Positions 37,041 to 49,482 of a DNA stretch of 64,000 nt are shown here, one piece after another (positions within the stretch are counted from its first letter, which is position 1; every line of letters begins with the position of its first letter). Source of the DNA: Marsupella aquatica (Eukaryota; Marchantiophyta); the NCBI GenBank assembly GCA_973895155.1, contig OZ316891.1:25730001-25794000 (forward strand), written 5' to 3'. The translations under genes and the position numbers were made by a program. Below the pieces are notes generated by a model. That model searched no databases and was not told the origin of the DNA. It worked only from the letters and a program-made list of their open reading frames with translations.

Positions 37041-37112
37041 CATTTTGATGTGCACATCTTATATTAACACATATTGATGTGTGCACATCTTATATTAACG
37101 CATTTTGATGTG
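37041..37112. repeat. About 30-bp tandem repeat, 2.4 copies
   Basis: Units CA(T/A)(T/A)TTGATGTG...CACATCTTATATTAA begin at 37041, 37070 and 37101. Spacing is 29 and 31 bp. Confidence 0.85.
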
Positions 37113-37435
37113 TGATTACAGGTAGGGCAATTTGTGCTGACATAGATTTACCGATACCATAGTTGTTTGCAGCCTGAGAAGCAATGTACAAAGTGCTCAA
37201 ACGAGTATATTTTTGGCTCGGAAGATTTCTATGAATTCCATACTCACTCGAGTATTGACTTAGAATGAACGCGAGTACTTTTGTGAGAGGAGAAGCAGGC
37301 CAAACTCTAATACCAGCAGCAAGGAATTCCATAAACATTGATTTAGCATAGCATGGCATATTATGAAGTGTCTCCTCTAGGTTTACTAAATTAAAAAAAT
37401 AAAATCTCTTAGGCCTTGTGTTACCAGAGCACTGT

Positions 37436-37671
37436 GGGCAATAATAGCCCTTCAACACTCAGCGCAAGCCCTAGTTTTTCGGGGTGTTATGGCCAAGGGG
37501 TTACTGTAAGCACCAAGTTACTATTTTCTTAAATCCATGCAAGACATCTCTATGGGCAATAATAGCCTTTCAAAACTTGAGCTAGATCCCTAGTCTTTAG
37601 AAATGTTATGGCCAACAATTGGCTGTAACCATGAAGTTCCTATACCCTTAAATCCATGCCAGATGTTTATT
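37436..37671. repeat. 118-bp imperfect tandem duplication
   Basis: Copies begin GGGCAATAATAGCC at 37436 and 37554. Both continue to a TTATGGCCAA segment and CTTAAATCCATGC-AGA. The start of the unit also recurs at 10881-10965, so this is a dispersed family with a local duplication. Confidence 0.82.
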
Positions 37672-40386
37672 TTGTAGATTTTGTACTTCATGGAAGAAAA
37701 CGCCCATAACACGCTGTGCAAGGGCATTTTGATATTCGTCTTAAACTACCTTGCATGAAATTTGAGTTTGTGTATTGAAATGAAGAAAAGAGACATAGAA
37801 TAAAAACTAGCACTAAACTGGAACCCCTGGTAAAGCTCAGATTGAGGTAAACACCAGATAAAGATCACAAAGATGATCTACCGCCCCAGGTGCGTATGAC
37901 GGCAGAAATGGCATGGTTCCCGTGAATAGGTGCCAGCGGACAGAGACTGGCAGCTGATTTTCATTGCTCTCTCACGTTCCACTATCTTTACTATTCTAGT
38001 TTGCCAATGCCGAAGAATGACACTGATCACAGCCGAGGTTCAGATGACTCAACAATCAGAAGCCTGCAATGGTCGGCAGTTGGACCCAAAACTGTAGTTA
38101 CATGGAGACCTCCTTGAAGAGTGGACTCTGGAGGAATGAATTGAGACTCTTCTTCCTCAGTCAGTAGCTCGAGATCCATCTTTTCCCGACTGTCCAGCTA
38201 ATTTGCATTGCTTGAGAGCAGGTAAACATGTTATTATATAATTTGATAATCGAATGAGTGAACAGTGGCCTATCATCCAAACAGTAAAATTATCCAAAAA
38301 TATGAACACGACCCAACCAATTTCTACTACAAAATAAGAAATCTCACAAATTCGGAATGCTCAGTTCCGAGATAAATCGCAAAACGGCTGTGACTTTGGA
38401 AATCCGAAGCACAGCTTTCTTTGTGTATGTTAATAACTTCACTTTGTATTTGCATGATTTATATCAGTGTGCAAAAGAACGATAAGTGCTAAACCGGAAA
38501 CAAAATCCCGAAGGAAGGAGATTCAATAAAGGGGAGAATCAAGGGAGAGTGCAAATTAACAAAAACTGTCAAACCGGAAACAAGAACCGAACAGCAGGAG
38601 ACCCAATAAAGAGGAGAAAACAAGGGAAAACTGGCATGATAGATATCTTTAGATAACTCAGGGAACTCAGCACAGGGAACTCGCACAGAAAACTCCTACA
38701 GCAATCTAATTCTTACTTTCTTTTGATAGTGAAAGTCCTTTGCGGCATTATTTCTATAATTTTCATCATGTTGATAATGTGGTCTGGATGCGATCACCGT
38801 GATGCATATTTCCTGAAAATTCAATCGCCCATGTTCAAGAGAGTGTCAACAAGCAGTAGAATAATTGTCCAGAAAAAGCAGCTGCAGTAGGGTGTATCCT
38901 GTAAACATTCACATGCAGGTCTACTTCCCTACTACAGTATATTGAACTGAACAAAAGATAAACTACAAATTACATTACGCGTCATTGGTGGTACTGCGGT
39001 AGATTTCATGCACAAGTACATAAGCAACTTCTCCAGGGAACACCCTTTAGGGTGACGGGCACGAATTAGAAAATATTGCACAGCGTCAGGGGGACAGAGC
39101 ACCCTATGTTGCAATGTGCTTGACCTCTGTTCGTCCCAGTTAGCCCTTGCCCGGTAAGGAGCTCGGACAACAGCTCTACCACAAAACTTTTGGTGCTATA
39201 GATCGGTGAAACGTTTAGCTTGCAAATCGACATGTGCAAGAGTTGACATAAGGTCTGACACCTCAACCAGTGGTGGTGGTCGAAGGAAGAAGCTGGAATG
39301 AATAATATTAAATCTGGCTTCATCTGCTGTCTAGTCCGCCACCATTTTCATTCACAATACTGCTATCAGAAATTTACACTCGAAACGAACAAGTTTTGAC
39401 TGATGAGTATTATTGGGTGTCATCTGATCCAATCACGGCACTAAGTTTTTCTAACGGCACTAAACGGCACAAAGGGTCACAGGCAGAAGCCCGCAGTCAC
39501 TCCATCCAAGTCAGACAACTAACTGCAATAATTCACTTCCGAAAGGCCCTTTAGTGGGTACAAGGCCACATTTTCTTATATCAACCCACTGCTCTGTTCA
39601 AGTGGAACTTGGTGACCTATTTCACATCCTGTTTCCAGTCTATGTGTTCAAAGTTGACAAGTGTAAATGTGTACAACAGAGGTGGTGAAATATTCAGGAC
39701 CTGGCGTGCCTGGTGGGGAGCATTTCACAGGAAATGATCAGAAGGCTAACTACAAAAATAAGGAAGCCCATTGCAACTGCCCATCGATCTGTTTCACCTG
39801 GTGTGGAAATATGAGCGTTCTGAATCAAAGTACTTCTACATACAGAACTGCGAAATTAGGATGCAGCCAATTTACCTCGCGTCGAGAGAAACAAATCTCT
39901 AGAGGAGAAAATCTCAAAGGATAAGATGAAGGATGGAGATGGCCCGCAACGACCATCACTGGTAAGCCTCACGCGGACAGGACCAAACAAGAACATGCCG
40001 GCTAATACGATGTCATTTCAATGGGATTAAAGATATGCCCAAGAATGCTTTCAGACCTAGCCTTACTATCAGCTCAGAGTATGGAAAGTTGAGCTCAAAT
40101 TCCCTCGCATACATCGTCTCAAAGTGAACCAAACCACATCCAGTCCGTTCTGACTGAACTGTTCAAGTCCATCGCTACACAACAAATCATGATGTTCGGG
40201 CAAGCTTGTCAAGCAGTCGACTTCCGTATAAGATTTCCATTACTGTGCTTTGGCAGATGTCCATATTACCTTCAGCTCCGCGTGGGTAAAATTTAAAAAC
40301 TGCGGGGGTAATTCAGTTTAGTTGCACCGCGCCAAGAACCAACCCCTTTCTGTAGTGAATTGTCATCGGAACTTTCCCCAGAATCT
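37672..40386. other. Gene-poor stretch
   Basis: No supported gene was recognised. Positions 38465-38640 hold two close copies of CTAAACCGGAAACAA... /CAATAAAG-GGAGAA-CAAGGG text, part of the dispersed family. The rest is unremarkable. Confidence 0.4.
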
Positions 40387-40656
40387 TTAATACACTTTGT
40401 CCTCTGAGAAAGATGGAGTACCAGCGTTGAACACTTGGCTTAAACTGTCCTCTGCCACCCGATTCTCCGCTGCCACCCTGGCCTTTATTTGTTCCTGCTT
40501 GGCTCTCTCACAATTGGATAGGCCAACCCAAATGTCAAGCATAGCTCCGGTTGAACCATAAAATACTAACGGGGCGAAGGATTTCTTCTTGATCCCTAGT
40601 GGAACAGCTACTCCAGCTCCCAAAACAGAAAATATCCAAGACCTGCACCGGCACAT
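40387..40656 (-). CDS. Possible terminal exon of an unknown small membrane-associated protein
   Basis: The minus-strand frame carries VLGAGVAVPLGIKKKSFAPL, VFYGSTGAMLDIWVGLSNCE and a charged helix RAKQEQIKARVAAENRVAED, then a stop. A glycine-rich hydrophobic segment followed by a Lys/Glu helix reads like a real single-pass or hairpin membrane protein end. The sequence before it (TTTTTTAGATGTGCCGGTGCAG) could be an acceptor, so upstream exons are expected between 40700 and about 43300. A minus-strand ATG frame at 43265 (MATTMVESAPPPSARR...) with a GGAAG/GTATTT donor is one candidate first exon. The family is not identified and the connection is unproven. Confidence 0.35.
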   Translation of the reverse strand: MCRCRSWIFSVLGAGVAVPLGIKKKSFAPLVFYGSTGAMLDIWVGLSNCERAKQEQIKARVAAENRVAEDSLSQVFNAGTPSFSEDKVY

Positions 40657-42419
40657 CTAAAAAAGTGAGACAAATCGACGAGGCAATCGAAACTGGTGAG
40701 AACCAGCTGAGCAGATCAATCCGAAAACAAAACAACAGATTCACCATCAATTATGAACATATACACCATCTCTACGAAAACGGAAACAGTGGGTATTCAC
40801 CCGTAGAGGGAGCAATCATCGATATCAACATCCGCCTGCTTCTGATTTGCCATCGTTAACGGTCGATAGTCTCCACAGGCCAGTAAAATCGTCCACAGCG
40901 CCTTATCGCTCACCGAGTGAACACCTCATATGACCGTTCAACCTGGCATAAACATTCAAGAATTAAAACTTCCATTACCAAATCTGGAAGTTAGAGAAAA
41001 GGGCAACAGCATACATGTCTGCCAGAGGACAAGAGCTCAACTTGGGCTTAATCCAAGCGCATTCCTAAAAATCTAAGAGTCAGTCCGAAGGGCTACTCTG
41101 CCTGGGCCGCCAAAACTGACGAGATTCGAACCACAAATACTTTCCAGAAGTCTATTTCTTATGTCGTGAGCTGGGGAGCATTTCTGTCAGGAAAAAATTA
41201 GAGTGTTTGTATTTAAATATCCATGGACTTCGTCATTCATACAAGTTTCATCACCCAGAAATGCTGAAGCCCCCAATGTATTCTTGGCTTGACAGAGGAC
41301 GTGCAAATGACTGAGGGTCTTTCCATCACACAATGTGACCTCCGACGATCAGACGAATTTGAGCCGTACACGAAAGACTTACTAATTAAAGGGCGGAGGA
41401 AAAGTTTTGCAACAGGAGGCATCTCCAGGCACCCTGCTACAGAGAATCATGAGCAGTTCAGCTTAAATCCATCATTCTAAACCTAAACTTAATACTGCCA
41501 AAATTTCCTCCATATTTCACGAACAGAGACACAACGATTGAAGAAGGACAAGATCTACCCTCATAACAAGTCTTCGTGCTGGACGATCATAAAGGGAACC
41601 CAGCATAATCAGGCCCAACGCAATGGGCATGTTCTAAACGACTCGGACGTGGAACCCTTGCACCGCAGACGTTTGCGCAAAACCGTGAACATTGTTCAGC
41701 TTTCAGACCGAAACAGGACAGGGTACGCTCTTCTCTCAAAAAAGAATAGGATGTTGGTATTATTATCTTCATGTAATGGTCATAAATACAATTATACGCA
41801 TTCAGAGGTACCCTGCCCTGGCCCCGGGGAGATTCGTCTTCAAGAGCATTAGGGCACCGTTTTTATGGCCTAAACGACAACGTAAATCGCGTCGTACTTC
41901 AGAAGCGTGAGTCCTGATCACAAGCGGGGGCCAACACATCGTACGCTCTTATTTGGAAAAAAACAATCGAAAAAACATCCTTGTAAAAATATAGTCAACA
42001 CTTTCATCAGTCAAGGCAATGATACTATCTTCAAGCAAGGCATAGTACCCATGCACCTCACCCAACTACTGCCAAGCTCTAGTCAATACTCCACGAAGTC
42101 ACGGAAATTGAAGCCATTGCAGCTCGCAAAGATATAAATTATCTGCCATCTCACTGAAACACAGATGCAAACCCTAGATTCCAACGGATCAATGTGAACG
42201 TCTAACGATCAAGTGTATCAGAAGACGACGAGATATCAAAGATTCGGAAGGAACGAACATAAGAGTCGAGAGGCAAGCTTCCAGTCGCGCATAAGAGCTT
42301 TTAAAATTATCCGTGCCCTTTCCATCGCTCAAGCAAGACTTGACCCAGAACTCTCCCAAGACAGACGACAGGACCAGCCTCAGACAAACGACATTTATTG
42401 TGCTTCACTGACCTTGTCT
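40657..42419. other. No gene recognised
   Basis: Short frames on both strands show no family resemblance. It could contain an intron of the candidate gene ending at 40387. Confidence 0.35.
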
Positions 42420-42473
42420 TATCGGGTAGCCAAGAGCGTTCCCCGCTTGGCTACCCGATAGGGCCAAGCGGGG
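42420..42473. other. Two overlapping, mutually exclusive perfect hairpins
   Basis: TATCGGGTAGCCAAG (42420-42434) pairs exactly with 42446-42460 around an 11-nt loop. CCCCGCTTGGC (42441-42451) pairs exactly with 42463-42473, also around an 11-nt loop. The two stems share 42446-42451, so only one can form at a time. No gene is clearly attached. Confidence 0.85.
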
Positions 42474-43386
42474 AAGCCTTAAAACATTGTATGACATTTT
42501 CGGTCTTCAAGGCATATCCAGATATTCATCTGGCATATCAGGGCTTACAACATTTAGGGGCTGGGATCAAGAGCCCAAAGGAGCGAGCAGCCATCACGAA
42601 GTTTCTCTTCGACCAGTGAGGGGGGAAGGAGTATTGACAAGAGGGTTGGTTCCAGTGCATAGTTGGGCAGGGAACCCTTCCTTTGACTGCCGCCCTTCTA
42701 CAGAATAGCGTCCACAAGTCAACAGGGTGATTGGTTCCATAAAAGCAACCCTAACCCACTGATGTCTGCGGACTTGAAGCCTAGGAATCATCACCACACC
42801 CACTCTACAGAAATGGGAGTGAACGTGCTCACATCTGCCACCCTGTCGATAGTCCAGCACAAGATTGCTTCCAAGATACGCACCGCAAAAGATCTCATTC
42901 AAGAAGAACCAGTACTAGCCAAAATCACATCAACGAAGACAAAAGAAGCAGGGGCTCAAGGTAGTCAACAAAAATGGGGATTGAGGATAGAGAAACCGAG
43001 CAGTAATGTCCCTCCCACCTAGAACTAAAGCAGGGAGCCAGGATTTTGACCGTTGGCGCGACGAAGAACACAGGACAGAGGATTGGAGAAAAGCGATTTC
43101 GGGTAAATACCTTCCTCCAAACCACAACCGAAGAGAGGAGCCGTCAGCTGGAGCGCGAAGAGGAGATCGGACATCACGAGATGCGCACTTTGCCGGCACC
43201 GATCGATTCACTGCAGCTCGGCGAGCCGAAGGTGGTGGTGCACTCTCCACCATAGTTGTGGCCACCCGAGACTTTCACAGCTTCCTCCTGGCTGTGACCC
43301 AAGTAAGGGCTAACACCCGTACAGTATTTTATGGAAATACTACTAAGGGCACTACGGGTCATATTATGGAGTCTCAAGCTCAATTT
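42474..43386. other. GC-richer stretch, no firm gene
   Basis: Overlapping frames on opposite strands at about 43046-43265 each look partly protein-like: plus EERSRQLEREEEIGHHEM..., minus MATTMVESAPPPSARR.... Only one can be real, and it could be the first exon of the minus-strand candidate ending at 40387. Confidence 0.3.
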
Positions 43387-43502
43387 GATGTACCTTGCTA
43401 GGTATGGGTTATGGACAAAAAAAGTACTTGATGTCACACTGGATGATGTACCTTGCTAGATATGGGTTATGAACAAAAAAAGTACTTGATGTCACACTGG
43501 AT
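43387..43502. repeat. 58-bp tandem duplication
   Basis: Copies at 43387-43444 and 43445-43502 begin GATGTACCTTGCTAG and differ at only about two positions. Confidence 0.9.
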
Positions 43503-43737
43503 GGATGTAGAAGAATATTTTTTTGTCACATTTGCTAGGAAAGATGAGGATCTCCGTCCATTTGGGATAGTTTTAGTTCCTTTGGTTTTTAGTGGTTTTT
43601 TTTTGCTCACTTCTTTTGCATTTGTTTTTGTGAGCTTGGGACCTCTCTTGTTTATTCTTTTGGACTCTGTTTGACACTTTTTTGTAAAAAATATGTATAT
43701 ATTTTTAATTTGATATACTTTAACTTGCTAGTTATGG

Positions 43738-43900
43738 GTTCCGGGGGGATTCAGGTTCGGGGGTGGTTCGGGGGCGCTCTTGGGGGGGGGGGGGTTTCAG
43801 GGGGTCGGGGGGGCGGTCCGTGGGGGAAGTTCGGATTCGGGTCTGGGCGGGGAGAGGCGGTCCGGGGAGAGGCGGTCCGGGGAGAGGCTTCGGGTTCAGG
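43738..43900. other. G-rich tract with quadruplex potential
   Basis: The plus strand holds many G runs, including one uninterrupted run of about 12 G at about 43780-43791 and a duplicated GAGAGGCGGTCCGGG unit at about 43850-43880. Spacing of G runs meets the usual G-quadruplex pattern. Its long open frames are glycine/proline low complexity and not counted as genes. Confidence 0.75.
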
Positions 43901-44933
43901 TGAGTTTGGGAGAATCTTATCGAATATCCGACAATTGGTTGTTTTTGGGCTGTCATTTGACAATTTGACGTGCCCGGCAATGCGTCAAGGTGCCCGTCAG
44001 GTAAAACCGGGATTTGTGGTGATTTTTAGAGTCATTTGCACTATCATTTTCAATGCCAAAAAACAAAAGTAATAAGGCCCAAAGACATAGTGAAACGCAT
44101 GACACGGACGGACTTTGATGGCAAGGTGTTGGGCGAGGGGCACACTGGCAATGTAGGGCATCCCCTCGAAGGGCTCCAGTCGTGCACGGGTGGGGAGGGA
44201 GGGGGCTGCGAGCGAGTGGAGTGATGGTGAAATGGGGAAAAGGGAGAGGTTAAGGTTTAAAAGGAACATAAGAGGAAAAAGGTTAAAAAAGGGGAAAAAA
44301 AGCACCTCTCATTATACTTTTGTGGTTGTCATAGCCAGTGGTTTGTGCAATGACATCTTTTATTCAAAGAATTTTTTTGTGCAAGGAGAAAAAAGAAAAA
44401 GGGAACTTTTGTGGCTGCCATGGCCAGTATTTTGCACAATGATATCTTTCACTCAACAAAAAGTTTTGTGCAATTTTTTATTCAATGATATCTTTTGCAC
44501 CATGAGCTATTTCTCAACAACATCTTTAACCAAACAACATCTTTTATACAACGCACGGGGATTGAAAGGATAGCGATAGAATGGTCATCTTTGCTAAACC
44601 CTAAAACCTTAAACCTGAAACCGATAATATAACATTGTGCCAATGTATAGAGTGGTCGCCATTCAAATGCAAGGGCATTTTGGGTAAAAAAACAAACAAA
44701 GAAAAAGACTTGCTCCTTCTCTCCTTGACTTTTTACTTCATAATATCTTTCACATAATGACAACTTGGATGAAACGACACCTTTTTTTTTCTTTATAACA
44801 TCTTTTACTTCACGATATCTTTGGCAAAATGACACATTTTTTTATCAACATCTTTCACATAATGGCATCTTTGGCAAAATGACTTCTTTGGCAAAATGAC
44901 TTCAAAGACATATTTTGTGCAATGCACGGGTAT

Positions 44934-45460
44934 TTTCCCTCAACGATGTCTTGGCTGACACGCCATTTTTTCCCTCAATGATGTCTTTGCCGACATGACA
45001 TATTTTTTCTCAACGACATCTTGGCTGACATGACAATTTTTTTCTTGACAACATCTTGGTTGACATGACATCTTTTTTCTCAACGACTTCTTGGTCAAGA
45101 CGACATATTTTTTCTCAACGACCTCTTGCCCGACATGACATATTTTTTTCTCAAGGACTTCTTTTCTCTCAACGACCTCTTGGCCATCTTTTTTTCTCAA
45201 CGACTTCTTTTCTCTCAACGACCTCTTGGCCGACACTACATCTTTTCTTTCCACGACCTCTTGGCCGACACAACATCTTTTCTCTCCACGACCGCTTGGC
45301 CGACACAACATCTTTTCTCTCCACGACCTCTTGGCCGACACAACATCTTTTCTCTCCACGACCTCTTGGCCGACACTACATCTTTTCTCTCAACGACCTC
45401 TTGGCTGACACGACATCTTTTTTTCTCAACGACATCTTGGCCGACATGACTTCTTTTGTG
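44934..45460. repeat. 35-bp minisatellite, about 15 units
   Basis: The unit is CTC(C/A)ACGACCTCTTGGCCGA followed by CACAACATCTTTTCT. The right half (45210-45400) is nearly perfect and the left half decays into longer, T-rich variants. The 18-bp sequence TTTTGTGCAATGCACGGG flanks the array at 44913-44930 and 45454-45471. Because 35 is not a multiple of 3 and the unit has no stop in any frame, long open frames arise on both strands with a 35-residue period. No evidence suggests they are translated. Related degraded units extend left to about 44440. Confidence 0.9.
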
Positions 45461-45471
45461 CAATGCACGGG

Positions 45472-48320
45472 AATTGAGCTAGTACATATCATAACATATT
45501 CCTTTCTATCCTAAACTATAATACAAAGTTGCGCCTTTTTATGAAGTGGTCGTCATTTAAATTTGCAGTGTCCAAAAAATATTAATCATGTCAGAGAGAG
45601 AAAGAATAAAAATTATATTAAATTTAGTGTGCACAAAAAAAAACAAAAAATACATTACAAACAAACAGGGAATCAAATGGGAGACACTAAAGTAGGGAGC
45701 CAATGCTAGAACCAATGGGGCACACAAAACAAGAGAGTAAATGTACATGCATGAGTATCAAGTGGTATCCACATGAAATACAAAAGTACATAATATATAT
45801 GATATTATATATTATTGCAAGTATTACACTATTGCAAAATATAATAATAATAGTAATTTAATTAAAATAGGTTAATTAAAAATAGGTTAGATTACAAAGA
45901 CGATATCAAAAGCTATAATAAAATGTTACTTTTTTTATTATAGTAGTCATTCAAATCTGCAATATCCTAAAAATGAAAAACATGAAAGAATTATTTCTTT
46001 TGTGAATGAAAATGGAGAGCAATGTTTCCAAGCACAAAATGAATTTAATAGTACAAAAAAAATAAGGAGGGTCTCTAGCAATGCAAGAGTAACAAGGAGA
46101 CCTCCCTTTATCATGTACCACTATAATCCTGATCCTGTCCCTTTACAAACTAAAAAAAGTGACAATCAATCTTGAATGTTTATCAAAACATAAAATTTTC
46201 CACACTTTGAGATCTATCCATACACCCCTTCTAAAAATAAGTTCCTGCCCAAGCTACCCTTTAACCTTCCCATACCTGCCACAATTGAAAAAATTAATCA
46301 ACAATTTATTAAATTTATTAATAAATTAAAAATTCTAATTTTCTTGAAATAATTTCAAATATAAATAAAATATAGATAAAATATTTTCTCATCTTGACAT
46401 CTTTTATTCATATTAAGATCTTCTCACTTCAAGATCTTTGCTCTCGTGGAAAAAGGGGGCGCGGAGGCCATCAATAACACGCAAGGGGACGAAAGCCACC
46501 CAGGAACAAAAGCAACAGGCCCCAATTCCCGGGGCCCAACAGGCAGGAAAAGCAAAGTAACACCGCCCGAACTGGCACCCAACCCCAACCCCCACAAGCC
46601 CAAACAAGGGGGGCCAAGAGCACCTCAAACTCTCCTCCACACTATTCTCTCCTTAAGCCTTTGGTAAATCCTATTCTGATCAGGGTTCTGCTGTCTACCT
46701 TTCTATCTGTTCCAACTCTCCTGTGTGTTGTTCATTTGGTCAAGCGTGATCAATTTCTCATTCATCGTTGTCATGTTGGGTCATGGGAATTGGGCTTTCA
46801 GTCTGAGCCCAGGGCTGGAGCACAACACTCAGTTGCTGGAGTGTATTACTAAGTTGTCTGCCTTTCTTCTCATAGTGGCAATTGTCAATCATGACCCACA
46901 GGTGTGCTTCGGGAAGTCGCCCCAAGCACTGGGAGTAAGTCGTCGATTTGCACTCATGCCAAATGTTAGGTTTGCATTGATAAATTGAACTTGGGTGCAT
47001 GCCTCTATCTCCTGTCTTTCTGAACAAGATGAGATTGCGCCACAAATATTTACATCCGTACCCGTGATTTGGGGTCTATCAATCTCCAAATTTAATCACA
47101 TCTTAGCATAGTGCCTTGCTATTCAATGTACAAGCAGAATCAAGGATGACACTTGCACATTGCCAAGGAGTCCAAAATCTACGGGAGACTCAGGCGGCAA
47201 AGTTTCAATCATTTCCTTTCTAACAAACATAATAAGAATTCCTTATTTCCTCTAGGCTTTGAAAGGAAAACTGAGCTCAAAGTTCACATCTATAAGAGTT
47301 AGCCCGGTTTTCCTTCCTGCAGCAACAATTGAATTATTCCCTTTGAATGGTACCACGAAAAAGATAAAGACTCATTGACAGGTTGCAAGTATCTGTTCCG
47401 AGTGAAGAGTCCCCTGTGAACTACACAACAAAGTCTGAGATACCAGTCTTCCCGGCTAGCTAGGCATGCCCGGCTAGCTAGGCATGCACTGCTGCCTCTG
47501 ACCTACATTGGTGATCCTCATCCTTGACCTTTTAACAAAGAGCATTTATTTGCCAAGTTAGCAACATTATTGGATCACACAGAACATTTCGTATGCTGAT
47601 TCCAAAGGCATTGACGAATTCCTCATTGTCCTTGGAACAAACCAGCTTAGGTATAATGGACACCATCGCTTCCTCATTCTCAAAACCTGCTCAGTAGACA
47701 TGGAGGTCAACACGTTGGCTGGTCTTTGTTTGGTGATAATAAAACCGTGTTGCCGTTCAACTGTTGTTGAAAGCCTTGGGCCAGGCAGAGAGGTGTGATC
47801 CCAATGGTTCCCTTGGGAGGAATTGATGAAATGGAGAAGTTTGTAAGTTATAAATATGCCTCCTTTCACCCATGGGTAAGAAAAACACGAGGGAGTTTCT
47901 TCACAATTTTGAACTCCTCTCGCCCGCGCGACGTGGTCAGCAGTGTCACAGACATGGTACAGGACCTGCCGGCAGTAAACTCATGGGCGCGGAGTGACCA
48001 TAGTTTCCCAAAACAGGGAGCCCATCATGGTTGAAAGGACTTTTCATGATGGATTGTATTTTCTTCTCAGAGATTAGTGTATTACAAGATCTGTATGTGT
48101 TACAAATGAAAGCTATTGGCAGACGATTTAGGGAGACTTGCATATCTCACTTGCTCAACGTCCGCGACGACGACGTTGAGCAACTTACAAACCTGAGCTT
48201 TTGTCTTTGGAACATGATGTATGTGATTTTTCTATCTACTCCGCTTGGCTTTAGTTGATACAGTTTATTTTGGCGAGTCATCTCTCCCCAACCTCGATGA
48301 TTGTATTTATTGTTCTTGTT
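45472..48320. other. AT-rich then mixed intergenic DNA
   Basis: No gene was recognised. Positions 45560-46400 are very AT-rich. At 47451-47486 an 18-bp unit (CCCGGCTAGCTAGGCATG) is exactly duplicated in tandem. GC-richer DNA at 46440-46650 has no supported product. Confidence 0.45.
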
Positions 48321-48580
48321 ATCTCACATTGCCCTCTAACCAGTACATTATCTTATTCAAAAAACCTTTGTCCCTATTAGTGCACGATGGATCTTGAAAA
48401 ATGAATGAGGACCCAATATGTATATCACACAATGCCAAATAAAGAAAAGACTCCCTAACCTGGAGACACTATCCCACAGACATGAGACCCAATGGGAAGG
48501 AGAAAACATCCAAAACTCAGAAACATCAAAAAGCCAAAAAGCCAAAAGAGCGAGAAAACCAGGGAACCCCAGGAAGATCA
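48321..48580 (+). repeat. Dispersed repeat family, best plus-strand copy
   Basis: This matches the reverse complement of 61262-61524 closely along its whole length, with a few small indels. Shared landmarks are ATCTCACATTG, TTATTCAAAAAACC, TAGTGCACGATGGATCTTGA, GAGACCCAATGGGAAGG and CCCCAGGAAGATC. The second half (GAGACCCAAT...GGAGAAAACAAGG) recurs in shorter, diverged form at about 14040, 14330, 15268, 31650, 35935, 38470, 48675 and 56735, and inverted at about 55590, 63054 and 63181. No coding capacity is seen. The type is unknown (a non-autonomous retroelement or MITE are possible). Confidence 0.85.
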
Positions 48581-49240
48581 AATTCCCATAAAGCCCGCTT
48601 GTCCACCCAAGCAAAACTAAAACCCTATTGTGCACCCAAAATTTACTCTCCCCCAAGGTTTTGGTTTTGCAGGTTCCCAACAAGAGGGAGAAAACAAAGG
48701 AAAACCCAGGAAGATCAAAGTACACCTTAGCGGAATACAACGCTATTGAAACATTATTAGTGGGTCTCAAGTTTGATCCGCATGCATTCTCACAGTTGGG
48801 AGTTGAATTTCAGAGTTGGAGTTGGGGTTCAGACGGACTAGGTTGAAAATTGGGCAGAAAAATGTGCAGGGCTCTCTGAGCCTAGCCCACACACTTCTGT
48901 CATCTGACTTTTTCATTACCCTCTGGCCACTTCCTCCCACATCCTGGCTTTTACAGAAACCAAAGTAATTGGTCTGAGGCGCTGGTCAGAGGCCATGTGC
49001 AGGCAATGGCCCCATCCCCCTTAAGAGAGAAATGGATACATACTTGAGACCCAAGGATACATATTCGAGACCCGCTATTGAGGGCCCAAAATTCACTCTC
49101 GCTCCCAACGTTTCCCCACAAGAACTGTGGGGCGAGACCAGATACACTTTCCGTTCCGAACACCACGTTCCTCCAAAAAAAAAAACGTTTTGAAGGTGCT
49201 GGACCCGATCCACGGCACAGTGTGCATGCTTGCTTGCTTT
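48581..49240. other. No gene recognised
   Basis: This stretch includes a second short dispersed-family fragment at about 48670-48725 and otherwise unclassified DNA. Confidence 0.4.
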
Positions 49241-49482
49241 GCTTGCCCATCGCTGCCCATCACTAGCTTTGGCACACCTCCTATTAGGACGTATTAGCTC
49301 GACAATAGGACGGAACACAACCGGCAGATTGAAATAGAGGTGACGGAGAGGAGCTGTTTTTGCTTGCCTATCACTTCCCATCACTAGCTTTGGCACACCT
49401 CCTGTTAGTACGTAGTAGCTCCACAATAGGACGGAACACAACTGGCAGATTGAAAGAGAGGTGACGAAGAGGAGCTTTTTCC
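49241..49482. repeat. 121-bp tandem duplication
   Basis: Copies start GCTTGCC(C/T)ATC at 49241 and 49362. They share CCCATCACTAGCTTTGGCAC, then ACAATAGGACGGAACACAAC and GAGGTGACG-AGAGGAGCT. Around ten differences are visible. Confidence 0.87.

Noticed and set aside
41100-41170. Possible minus-strand tRNA (GGTTCGAATC motif)
   Set aside because: The T-stem does not pair and no acceptor stem or anticodon arm could be folded around it.
43046-43255. Plus-strand 69-codon frame EERSRQLEREEEIGHHEM...
   Set aside because: Antisense to an equally plausible minus-strand first exon; no acceptor, donor or family match could decide, so it is not listed as a gene.
44940-45514. Frames of 107-152 codons with a 35-residue repeat
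   Set aside because: They follow from a stop-free 35-bp tandem unit and are open on both strands; no sign of selection for protein. Kept only as a repeat.
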